Source: Saccharopolyspora erythraea NRRL 2338
GTDB lineage: Bacteria > Actinomycetota > Actinomycetes > Mycobacteriales > Pseudonocardiaceae
Assembly (NCBI RefSeq): GCF_000062885.1
Contig: NC_009142.1
Coordinates: 5,321,584 to 5,385,583, forward strand
DNA length: 64,000 nt
Direction: 5' to 3'
The translations under genes and the position numbers were made by a program. Positions 43,772-51,182 of the stretch are shown piece after piece. The notes below the pieces were generated by a model. That model was not told the DNA's origin. It saw only the letters and a list, made by a program, of their open reading frames with translations, and made no database searches. The first letter of the stretch is position 1. The number at the start of each line of letters is the position of its first letter.

Positions 43772-45214
43772 CTACGGCGTGGGCTCCTGCGGTGTGGGCG
43801 CGGCCAGCCGGCGTGGGCAGGGGACGTTCGTGGACGGCTCACGGCCGATGGCGAGGGGCAGAGCCGCGAGCACCGTGAGCGCGATGCCTGCCGCGACGAC
43901 GAGCACGGCCGCGCTGAGACCGTCCGCGGTGGCGATGCGCAGCGCCTCACCGTCGAGCCCCTCGGTGCCGCGGTTGGCGACCAGGACCAGCACGGCCAGT
44001 CCGACCGCGGCGCCGACCCCGGCCCCGGTGGAGGCGATCCCCGACGAGATGCCCTGGTCGCGGTCGGACACACCGGTGCCCGCGGCGATGAACATCGTGG
44101 TGAACACGACGCCGTCGGCGATGCTGAGCGCGATCAGCCCGGGAACCAGCGCGGCGTACGAGCTGTCGTGCGACATGCTGAGCCCCAGCGCCAGGGCGCC
44201 GAGCGCCCCGATCGACAGCGCCACGACCAGCGTCGATCGGAGCCCGAACCGCGTCGCCACCCGCCCGGCCAGGGCCGAACCGGCGACCACGACCGCGGTC
44301 GGGAGCAGGAACCCGACGCCGGTTTCCAGCGCGTCGTAACCGTGCACGTCCTGCATGTAGAGCGACAGGAAGTAGAGCACGGAACCGAAGGTCGCCATGA
44401 ACAGGAACGCGATCGCCACCGCCGTGTCGAGGCTGCGGTTGGCCAGCAGCCGCGGCGGCACGAGCGGGTCTCGACTGCGCCGCTCGATGACCACGAGCAC
44501 GACGAGCAGAACCAGTCCCGCGGTGGCGCTGAGGAGGATGGCGGGCGATCCCCAGCCGAAACCCGGGCCCTCGATCAGCGCGAACACCACCAGCGTGACG
44601 CCGAGCGTGGCGCTGAGCGCTCCCGGCAAGTCGAACTTCCGATGGGTGTCCCGGCGCGGGTCCGGAGGAATCAGCCGCAGCGCCGCGAACACGGCGACAC
44701 CGGCCAGGGGCACGTTCACGAAGAACACCGCCTCCCACCCGAGGGCGTAGGTGAGGACGCCGCCCAGCAGCACGCCGATCACCAGGCCCGCCGCACCCGC
44801 GCTTCCCCACACGGCCAGAGCGCGGTTGCGCTCGCGGCCCTCGGCGAACGTGACGTTGACCAGCGCCAGGGTGGCCGGGTAGACGAACGCGCCGCCGAAC
44901 CCCTGCACCGCCCTGGCGACGAGCAGGGCCTCCGGCGTCGGCGCGAGCCCACCGGCCAGCGACGCGCCCCCGTACAGCACAAGCCCGAACAGGAAGACCC
45001 TGCGCCGCCCTACCAGATCGGCCGCCCGGCCGCCCAGCAGCAGGAACCCGGCGGAGGCCACCGCGTACGCGCTGATCACGGCCTGCAGCGACTGCGCGGA
45101 GTACCCCAGCTCCCGCCCGATCTCGGGCAGCGCGACCACCACGATGTACTGGTCGAGCGAGACGATCAGCATCGCGAACGCCAGCAGCACCAGCGTCGCG
45201 GACTGGCGGTTCAC
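43772..45214 (-). CDS. MFS drug transporter, DHA2 family (14 TMS)
   Basis: 480 residues with about fourteen membrane segments. DHA2 motifs: [22 protein letters not shown] near the start (in parts: [15 protein letters not shown]), [14 protein letters not shown] (motif A), [20 protein letters not shown] (motif C region) and [23 protein letters not shown] (split). Such proteins export drugs and cationic compounds with protons. No regulator adjoins it. The C-terminus is a short Pro-rich tail. Confidence 0.9.
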   Translation of the reverse strand: MNRQSATLVLLAFAMLIVSLDQYIVVVALPEIGRELGYSAQSLQAVISAYAVASAGFLLLGGRAADLVGRRRVFLFGLVLYGGASLAGGLAPTPEALLVARAVQGFGGAFVYPATLALVNVTFAEGRERNRALAVWGSAGAAGLVIGVLLGGVLTYALGWEAVFFVNVPLAGVAVFAALRLIPPDPRRDTHRKFDLPGALSATLGVTLVVFALIEGPGFGWGSPAILLSATAGLVLLVVLVVIERRSRDPLVPPRLLANRSLDTAVAIAFLFMATFGSVLYFLSLYMQDVHGYDALETGVGFLLPTAVVVAGSALAGRVATRFGLRSTLVVALSIGALGALALGLSMSHDSSYAALVPGLIALSIADGVVFTTMFIAAGTGVSDRDQGISSGIASTGAGVGAAVGLAVLVLVANRGTEGLDGEALRIATADGLSAAVLVVAAGIALTVLAALPLAIGREPSTNVPCPRRLAAPTPQEPTP

Positions 45215-45298
45215 GCGCGCCGGTGGGACAGCCGTGGCCCCGCGCGCGGGTGCGTCTTCCTCACCGCATCACGCTAACCACGCGGGTCCTGCCCCGCA

Positions 45299-45347
45299 CG
45301 CCAGGTCACCACCACCGCCGGACTCCGACGGCGCTGGTGACCTGGCG
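45299..45347. terminator. Long stem-loop between SDR and MFS genes
   Basis: A perfect 13-bp stem (CGCCAGGTCACCA with its complement at 45335-45347). The 23-base loop can form an inner CGCCG/CGGCG stem. It lies 18 bp beyond the SDR stop. Confidence 0.65.
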
Positions 45348-45364
45348 AAGACGCCCGGCGGTGC

Positions 45365-46111
45365 TCACATCTCGGCGCGCCGCCCGCCGTCGACCGTCCA
45401 CGCCGCCCCGGTCACGTACGAGGCCCGGGGCGAGAGCAGGAACGCCGCGACGGCGGCCAGCTCCGCGGGGTCACCCGAGCGCTTCAACGCCGTCGCCTGC
45501 TCCGCGGCCTCCTGCGCCTGCGGGTTGCCCCTGGACAGCTCCCGGGAGCGCTCGGTGTCGAACCGGCCCGGCAGCAGCGCGTTGACCCGCACACCGCGGG
45601 CACCGACCTCGTTGGCGAGGTCCTTGACGAAGCCCTGCGTGGCGGGCCGCGCCACGTTCGAGCTGGCCAGCCCGGTCAGCGGCTCCGCGCCCGAGGTCGA
45701 GGTCAGCACCAGCACCGAGCCGCCGTCGCCGAGTTCTGCGGCGACCTCGCGGGCCATGCGGATCGGTGCGATCGCGGCGATCTCCAGGCCGCGCCGCAAC
45801 GTGTCGTCGTCCAGCGCGCTGGGCGGGCCCGCGGGCGGGCCGCCGTGGCTGACGAACAGGCCGTCGAGGCGGCCGAACTGCTCGCGCGCGTGCTCGACCA
45901 ACCGGCGAGGGGTGTCGGGATCGGTGATGTCGGCGGCCAGCCCGCGCGCGGCCTCGCCGAGCGCGGTGACCGCGGCGGCTGTGTTCTCCTCGGACGAGGA
46001 GGACACGACGACGTTCGCGCCCTCCTCCACCAGTGCCCGTGCCGTGGCGAAACCGAGTCCCTTGCTCGCGCCGGTGACGATGAAGCAACGCCCGGAAAGG
46101 TCCAAATCCAT
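45365..46111 (-). CDS. SDR-fold oxidoreductase lacking the Tyr-x3-Lys active site
   Basis: 248 residues. The cofactor motif TGASKGLGFATARAL is intact, followed by VVVSSSSEEN, an NADP-like basic/polar loop. NNAG is replaced by VSHGG. At the catalytic place the sequence is TSTSG...LASSNVARPATQGF, where Asn stands for Tyr and Pro for Lys. The Ser remains. The rest, RVNALLPGRFDTERSRE and the end SYVTGAAWTVDGG, is normal SDR. Such divergent SDRs exist as a small actinobacterial/archaeal branch of unproven activity. The ATG at 46111 is the start of the conserved fold, with a weak ribosome site. Confidence 0.8.
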   Translation of the reverse strand: MDLDLSGRCFIVTGASKGLGFATARALVEEGANVVVSSSSEENTAAAVTALGEAARGLAADITDPDTPRRLVEHAREQFGRLDGLFVSHGGPPAGPPSALDDDTLRRGLEIAAIAPIRMAREVAAELGDGGSVLVLTSTSGAEPLTGLASSNVARPATQGFVKDLANEVGARGVRVNALLPGRFDTERSRELSRGNPQAQEAAEQATALKRSGDPAELAAVAAFLLSPRASYVTGAAWTVDGGRRAEM

Positions 46112-46274
46112 GCGCCCGACTCTAGACAACGACCTCCCGACACCCTCGCCCCTTCGCAACGGGCGCTGAACGCGAGTTTCGGTCGCATCCGGCCCGGGCA
46201 GACCGCGGCGGCCACCGAGCCAAACGGCCGCCTGCGGTCGCCGCGGTGACCGCTACGCACTTGGAACGTGCGGA

Positions 46275-46637
46275 TCAGGAGCTCTGTCCCGACCGATGCG
46301 AGGTCAGGTTGTCCGTCGGATCGAGCGGCTTGCACGCGCGCCCGGTGCCGGAGTCCATCGAAACAGACCCGAACCCGCCGTCAGAACCCTGCTGTTCGAG
46401 GCTCGCCACCCCCGAGTGCGGCGGCACCGACCGGCACCGGGTCCGGTCGCCCGGAGCATTCCCGTACTCCCACTCCATGAGGTAGATGGTGCGGTCGGTG
46501 TCGTTGACGACCGCCCCCACGCAGTTGGTGGCGTCGGGGTGGAAAGGCTGGTCGGTCGACGGATGTTTCTGGAAGTGCCGCCACTCGCGGCGCAGACACC
46601 GGCCGCCGTCGCAAGAGAAGGAGACAGGATGAGCCAT
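46275..46637 (-). CDS. Cys-rich hypothetical protein
   Basis: 120 residues with coherent G/C third positions. The N-terminal part has SFSCDGGRCLRREW. A beta-rich core reads TNCVGAVVNDTDRTIYLMEW, RTRCRSVPPHSGVASLEQQG and GFGSVSMDSGTGRACKPLD. Five Cys suggest an extracytoplasmic or disulfide-bonded protein, yet no signal peptide is seen from ATG 46637. Translation could begin further up. It follows the 42-residue secreted peptide gene by 115 bp on the same strand. Family not recognised. Confidence 0.5.
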   Translation of the reverse strand: MAHPVSFSCDGGRCLRREWRHFQKHPSTDQPFHPDATNCVGAVVNDTDRTIYLMEWEYGNAPGDRTRCRSVPPHSGVASLEQQGSDGGFGSVSMDSGTGRACKPLDPTDNLTSHRSGQSS

Positions 46638-46752
46638 TTGGACATCACGGTGATTCCGCACGACTGACACCCACAACGCGGCCGGGGGAGAAAAACCGCC
46701 TCGAATAAGGCTGAATATTCCGGTTTGACCGCACGGCGAGTGACGGCGGGGT

Positions 46753-46881
46753 TCAGGCGATGCAGACGCCGTCGATCGGAACGATGTCGCAGTCCAGGAC
46801 CGCTGTCTGCGCGCTCGCCGGTGCGGCGCCCCCGAACAACGCGAATCCAACGATCACGACAGCAAGCACGAGACGACCCAT
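46753..46881 (-). CDS. 42-residue secreted peptide with two Cys
   Basis: A small gene below usual cut-offs. Signal peptide GRLVLAVVIVGFALFGGAAP ending ASA, then an 18-residue mature peptide QTAVLDCDIVPIDGVCIA whose two Cys are spaced C-x8-C and could close a loop. GGAAGGG lies 10 bp above the ATG at 46881. The same-strand gene downstream is also Cys-rich. Role unknown: signal, structural surface peptide or antimicrobial are all possible. Confidence 0.55.
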   Translation of the reverse strand: MGRLVLAVVIVGFALFGGAAPASAQTAVLDCDIVPIDGVCIA

Positions 46882-47511
46882 CACAGCACGTCCCTTCCAG
46901 GAGTCAACGAGTGCCGAGTGGCAACGGACGCACCCAGATCAGCGAATCCGCGCTGCAATCGCACCGCACAACACCGATTCGGTCGTCACCCACTCGCCCA
47001 GCGAGATCGCGTACAACCCCGGCCGCGGTCACCGGCACCTCAACGTGATCACCAACCCTGTTCCCGTCGCCACGCGGCGACGATGGGTCAAGCCGTCTAC
47101 CAAGGCGAACAGCACGACGGCCGGGACGGATTCCGGCTCTTTCCCCAGCGACCACGGGTCGCACGCCGCCGGACCTGGCCCGGCCGGCGCGCGTTCGACC
47201 TCGCCCTGCGCGGCACCCACCGGTTCCGCCGGTTCGTGCTGCTCCTGCTGCCGGTCCCGGTCATCGTCACCGACCCGGCCACGCTGCCGCACCTGGTCAC
47301 CACACTGCTCCGGCACGCGCTGCCCCGCTGGCCCGGATTCGGCCCGGTCGCACTCGATGAGGACCAAAGCCCCAGGTTGCCGCCCCACCGCCAACGGCAT
47401 GCTGGAACGTGGCGCGAGGGAGCCGCATGCCCTCCACGCGTCCGCGCCGGTTCATGCCGGTCGCGCTCAAGAAGACCGGGATTCGCGGGCAGCACCGAGG
47501 GAGGCGTTTCC
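46882..47511 (+). other. Gene-poor stretch with a coding-like relic (about 47060-47375)
   Basis: No complete gene. From about 47060 to 47375 one plus frame has strong G/C third positions and reads RRAFDLALRGTHRFRRFVLL, PVPVIVTDPATLPHLVTTLL and HALPRWPGFGPVALDED. It has no start and no known family, so it looks like the middle of a lost gene. The first 180 bases are lower in GC and hold nothing I recognise. Confidence 0.35.
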
Positions 47512-47942
47512 ATGCCGAACATCGAGTCGACCGGGCAGAAGCCACGCTCCGACGCGTGGAAGTCGGCGATCACCGTGGTGCAGGAGGCGGAACCGCCCCA
47601 CATCCCGGAGGGTGCGCACGCGATGACCATCGTCGTCGAGTTCCCACCGGGCGATCCCGGCACCCCACCGCACCGCCACGCCGGACCGGCCTTCGGCTAC
47701 GTGCTCGACGGCGAAATGGTGTTCGAACTCGAGGGACAGTCGCCGCGCGTCGTCCCCGCCGGAGAGGCGTTCTGGGAACCGGGCGGCGACGTCATCCACT
47801 ACCGGACGGCAACAATCGCGACGACATCCCGGTGCGCTTCATCGTCACCATGCTCTGCGAACCCGGCAAACCGATGCTCACCCTTGTCGACGAGGACGAG
47901 CTGACCCAACGCCAGGACAGAACGGGCAAGGCCGAAGCCTGA
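47512..47942 (+). pseudogene. Cupin-domain gene with one frameshift
   Basis: ATG 47512 (GGGAGG 8 bp upstream) opens a small cupin: HAMTIVVEFPPGDPGTPPHR, HAGPAFGYVLDGEMVFELEG and PRVVPAGEAFWEPGGDVIHY, with cupin motif 1 His residues and motif 2 in place. Near 47801-47804 one base is missing, and the remainder, GNNRDDIPVRFIVTMLCEPG and KPMLTLVDE to the stop at 47942, is in the next frame. The metal-binding residues lie before the break, but the last strands would be lost. Real mutation or a single-base error. The bases 47943-48060 after it hold a short frameshifted scrap ending TTYRQWLAH, not identified. Confidence 0.7.
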
Positions 47943-48097
47943 CGAACTCGCCGACCTTCGACGACGCCTCGGTCGACTTCTTCCAGCAGACCAGGGAGAA
48001 CCTGCTCACGACGCCGTCATCGCCAGGACCACCTACCGGCAGTGGCTCGCGCACTGACCCGGATTCGCTCCTGTTCCTGGCAAATCTCGCCGTGCTC

Positions 48098-49132
48098 CTA
48101 GGTCGGTGTGCTGGTGAGCAGCGCGTGCGCGGTGTTGATCAGGACGTTGCGGCGGTCGTGGCGGCGGGTGGCGATGGCGGCCAGTGCGGTGCGGGTGGCA
48201 GGCCGGTAGCCGAGGTAGGCGTTCTGGCCGAAGGTGGCGCCGCCGTGGAAGTACACCGGGCCGTGCTCGGTGTCGTCGAGGAACCAGGTCAGCGTGCGGG
48301 CGGGCGCGTGGCGGGGTCGTGACACCGGATGCGGGGTGCGCACCGCGTCCAGCGCCTCGTGCAGGGGTGAGTCGTCGGGCGCGAGGTGGGCTTCGAGGTA
48401 GGTGAGCAGGTCGCCCGGGGTGGCGCGGACGGCGCCGGCCGGGGCGACCGCGCCCAGCTCGACCGGAGGCACTCGGGTGGAGCCGCCGCGGCGATGGCCC
48501 GGGGCGTCCGTGCCCGGCGGCCCGGGCGCCAGTCGGGTCTGGCGCAGCCCCATCGGCGCGAGGATGCGCTGGGCGAGCAGATCGTCGTAGGCGGTGCCGG
48601 TCACCTGCGCAAGGGCGTGGCCGAGGACCGCGGCGGCGAAGTTCGAGTAACACCAGCGGAGTCCCGGCCGGGCACGGGCGCCGTGGCGGTGGAACGCCGC
48701 CAGCAGCCGCGCTTGCGTGAACGCTGCGTAGGGGTTGGTGGGATTGGGGCGCCAGAGGAGGTGGCGGTAGAAGGCCGCTTGGTGGGGAACGCTGGGGAGC
48801 CCCGAAGTGTGGGTGATCAGGTGCCGCAGCGTGATCTCCGCGCTGGCACGGGGTCTTCCCAGTGCGATGGGCAGGCAGTCCCGGGCCGGGGTGTCGTAGT
48901 CGAGGACACCGGAGGTGGCCAAGTCGGCCAGCAGCAGCCCGAGGAACGTCTTGGAGGCCGAGCCGATCTCGTAGTGAAGGTGCTCCCGCGACCGGCCGAC
49001 CGAAGCGGTACCGGCGGTGACCACGGTGCGGTGACCACGCTCGGAGAAGGCGAACACCACGTCCGGCGCGTCGACGGTCTCGGCGGCCCGCTGGAGCCGG
49101 TCGGCGAGCGTACTGGTGGGCTGGGCGGTCAC
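48098..49132 (-). CDS. Serine hydrolase of the class C beta-lactamase/AmpH-like family
   Basis: 344 residues. SxxK in EIGSASKTFLG (Ser near 58), the YSN motif in WCYSNFAAAVLGHA and the KTG-equivalent HGG in YFHGGATFGQNAYLG are all present. THTSGLPSVP is typical of the family. No signal peptide, so a cytoplasmic esterase or D-aminopeptidase is likelier than resistance. The GTG overlaps the preceding stop (GTGA). It is the last gene of the four-gene operon. Confidence 0.85.
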   Translation of the reverse strand: MTAQPTSTLADRLQRAAETVDAPDVVFAFSERGHRTVVTAGTASVGRSREHLHYEIGSASKTFLGLLLADLATSGVLDYDTPARDCLPIALGRPRASAEITLRHLITHTSGLPSVPHQAAFYRHLLWRPNPTNPYAAFTQARLLAAFHRHGARARPGLRWCYSNFAAAVLGHALAQVTGTAYDDLLAQRILAPMGLRQTRLAPGPPGTDAPGHRRGGSTRVPPVELGAVAPAGAVRATPGDLLTYLEAHLAPDDSPLHEALDAVRTPHPVSRPRHAPARTLTWFLDDTEHGPVYFHGGATFGQNAYLGYRPATRTALAAIATRRHDRRNVLINTAHALLTSTPT

Positions 49133-50034
49133 GGGGTCGCTGCCAGAGCGGTCAGCACGCGGGAGGTCGCCAGCGTGGCGGCGAAGGCCGCGACCAGAGT
49201 CGGGTGGTAGACCAGCTCGAACACTTCATCGGCGTCCCCGGTCGGGACATCGCCGATGGCGGGCAGGGCGCCGGCGGTTGTCTGCGCGACGGCCAGGTGC
49301 TGCCAGCTTTCGGTGTCCAGAGCGGGTTTCGGCAGGCAGGCATCGGTGGCCAGCAGTTCCCCGAGCAGGTCCCAATGTCGTCGCTCGATGCATTCCTCGG
49401 TCCACACCGGCAACCACAGGTCGAGGTAGTCGGCGATCTCGGGGGGAACCTGGTCGGGACGAGCACCCCAGTCGGTGAGGTAGAAGACGGTGTGGGTGAT
49501 GGCGTAGGCGACGTGGTGGTCGACCGTCCACGGTTCGGGAAACCCACCCAGCAACGTGGCCTGCACAGCATCGTCGACGCCGGCAACGGCCAATCCGAGC
49601 TGTTGCTCGGCGAGGGCGATGCCCAGCTTGCGGTGCGGCGCCGTCTCCGCCGCCGAGCAGCCCCGCAGCGTCCGCAGAACTCGCAGGGTGTCTTCGAGCC
49701 CAGGATGGCGGTAGCCGCGCTCGTGGAAGTGGACGTAGACCTCCATGCACGCCGAGGTCAGCGGCGCCTCGCGTTGCATGCGTTCCAGCATGTCGCCCGC
49801 GTCGAGCGCGTCGTACCAGGCGAAGTCCAGCAGGCTGCGGGCACTGGCGGCCTGCCGGGAGCCGGCGACGCCTTCCCGCAGCAGGACCGCGGCGGCCATC
49901 GTCAGCTCCCCCACCGCTTTCAGCGCCTCGGCAGGGTTGTCTTCGCCAGGGCGGGGGCGGAAGTGCTCGCGGTGGGCCGCCAACCAGTCCCAGGCCCGCG
50001 CGCCGACCTGGTGCAGCAGCGCCGGTGAGCGCAT
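49129..50034 (-). CDS. Helical uncharacterised protein (DUF6895-like)
   Basis: 301 residues, all-helical by composition. Recognisable segments are WDWLAAHREHFRP near the start, YVHFHERGYRHPGLEDTLR, and AYAITHTVFYLTDWGARPDQ followed by HWDLLGELLATDACLP. The His-x4-Phe-Tyr-x-Thr-Asp-x-Gly stretch and WDLxGELL recall the family I know as DUF6895; no activity is established for it. The ATG at 50034 overlaps the stop of the gene before (TGATG), and its own stop overlaps the hydrolase start, so it is firmly in the operon. Confidence 0.7.
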   Translation of the reverse strand: MRSPALLHQVGARAWDWLAAHREHFRPRPGEDNPAEALKAVGELTMAAAVLLREGVAGSRQAASARSLLDFAWYDALDAGDMLERMQREAPLTSACMEVYVHFHERGYRHPGLEDTLRVLRTLRGCSAAETAPHRKLGIALAEQQLGLAVAGVDDAVQATLLGGFPEPWTVDHHVAYAITHTVFYLTDWGARPDQVPPEIADYLDLWLPVWTEECIERRHWDLLGELLATDACLPKPALDTESWQHLAVAQTTAGALPAIGDVPTGDADEVFELVYHPTLVAAFAATLATSRVLTALAATP

Positions 50035-50720
50035 CACGGCCCCGCTTCCTGAAGCAGTCGGGCAGCCTGCACATGCAGCCGCACCCGAGCGTCGCCCGCG
50101 CCGCCGAAGTGCTCCACGAACTCCATTCCCCTGGCCAGCCCCAGCGAGGCCGGAGCGCCGCCCAGAGCGGCCAGCCACCGCCCGGCCCCTGCGGCCTGCA
50201 ACCAGTCCCCGCGGCGCACCGCGCGGGCGAATCCCCGCGCCAGATCCGGCACTCGCGTCGATGCCTGCGCCGCCACGGTGCACTCCAGATTCGGGGCGGC
50301 CAACGCGGCCAGTTGCGCCAAGCGGTGTGTGAGCACCGGCCAGGACACCGTCGCCACCCACGCGGACTCCGGTTCTCCCACCGGCGCGGCGAAAGCGCGC
50401 TCCCCATCGGCCGCGTGCAGTGCCGCGCGCAGGCCCCAGTGCATCCACGCCACCGGCACCGACGCCCCCTCTGCAAGACCACACAGAGCCACCGCCCGCA
50501 CGAGGTCCAGGTCGGTGGCGGACGGAGCGAGGCCGAGGAAAGCCCGCGGGGCGAGCACGTCGGCACCCAGCACGCGCACCGCCCCCACCATCACCGGATC
50601 CGGCACGCCCGCCGGTTCGAGCACGCCGCCGTGGTGTCCGCCCCGCAGGGCGGACACCACCGACAGCGCGCAGTTCTGGACCGCCTCAGCCAGACGGGAA
50701 CCAGTGCTCGCGCGTTCCAT
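50034..50720 (-). CDS. Uncharacterised helical protein, operon partner of the DUF6895-like gene
   Basis: 228 residues, Ala/Leu/Arg-rich, no signal peptide. Segments such as DLDLVRAVALCGLAEGASVP, WVATVSWPVLTHRLAQLAAL and GDWLQAAGAGRWLAALGG suggest a helical bundle. I do not recognise a family. It starts 15 bp after the small peptide gene and shares one base with the next start (TGATG). Cotranslation with the DUF6895-like protein suggests the two bind each other. Confidence 0.7.
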   Translation of the reverse strand: MERASTGSRLAEAVQNCALSVVSALRGGHHGGVLEPAGVPDPVMVGAVRVLGADVLAPRAFLGLAPSATDLDLVRAVALCGLAEGASVPVAWMHWGLRAALHAADGERAFAAPVGEPESAWVATVSWPVLTHRLAQLAALAAPNLECTVAAQASTRVPDLARGFARAVRRGDWLQAAGAGRWLAALGGAPASLGLARGMEFVEHFGGAGDARVRLHVQAARLLQEAGP

Positions 50721-50735
50721 CGACCACGCACCCGG

Positions 50736-50903
50736 TCACTTCTTCTTGGGACGCGGAAGAGGCGCGGAAAGGATGAGAAGCCAGTTGGTGAGCGGGCTGT
50801 CCCGGAACTCCCCTCGCGGTTCGGCGGAGTCGACCAGCGCCTCCACTCCGGCGGCCACGTCCTCGATCTCCGCGGACTTCACAGGCTCGACAGTGACGTT
50901 CAT
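50736..50903 (-). CDS. 55-residue acidic/basic small protein, first gene of the operon (possible precursor peptide)
   Basis: The peptide has an acidic N-terminal half (VEPVKSAEIEDVAAGVEALV then DSAEPRGEF) and a hydrophobic, Pro-rich, basic end (PLTNWLLILSAPLPRPKKK). GGGGAG lies 9 bp above the ATG at 50903. The split into a leader-like acidic helix and a short distinct tail, directly followed by cotranslated genes, recalls RiPP precursors. There is no Cys, no canonical maturation enzyme beside it, and no known core motif. It could as well be a small binding partner of the next protein. Confidence 0.55.
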   Translation of the reverse strand: MNVTVEPVKSAEIEDVAAGVEALVDSAEPRGEFRDSPLTNWLLILSAPLPRPKKK

Positions 50904-51182
50904 CCGGATCATCTCCCCACGATCTGACCGGTCGTGCACCGTGGAACACCACGCCCCGGGGCATCGGGCCCCGGGGACCTCACAGCAGCCCGAAATCCCA
51001 GCACCCGCAACGGCAGCACCCCGATCCAGCGACCACCGGTCCCGTGACGAGGGCGGCTCACACCACGTACGGACGAAGGTTCGACGACGCGTGTGGATGG
51101 GGTCAGCGGGCAAGGCAGGGGCTGACAGCCTCGGCATTGCCCCGGTCGATCGCCTCGGCCCGCGGAAACGCTTCCGGCCGCC

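Noticed and set aside
43196-45277. Long plus-strand frame over the MFS gene
   Set aside because: Low-complexity shadow of the transporter.
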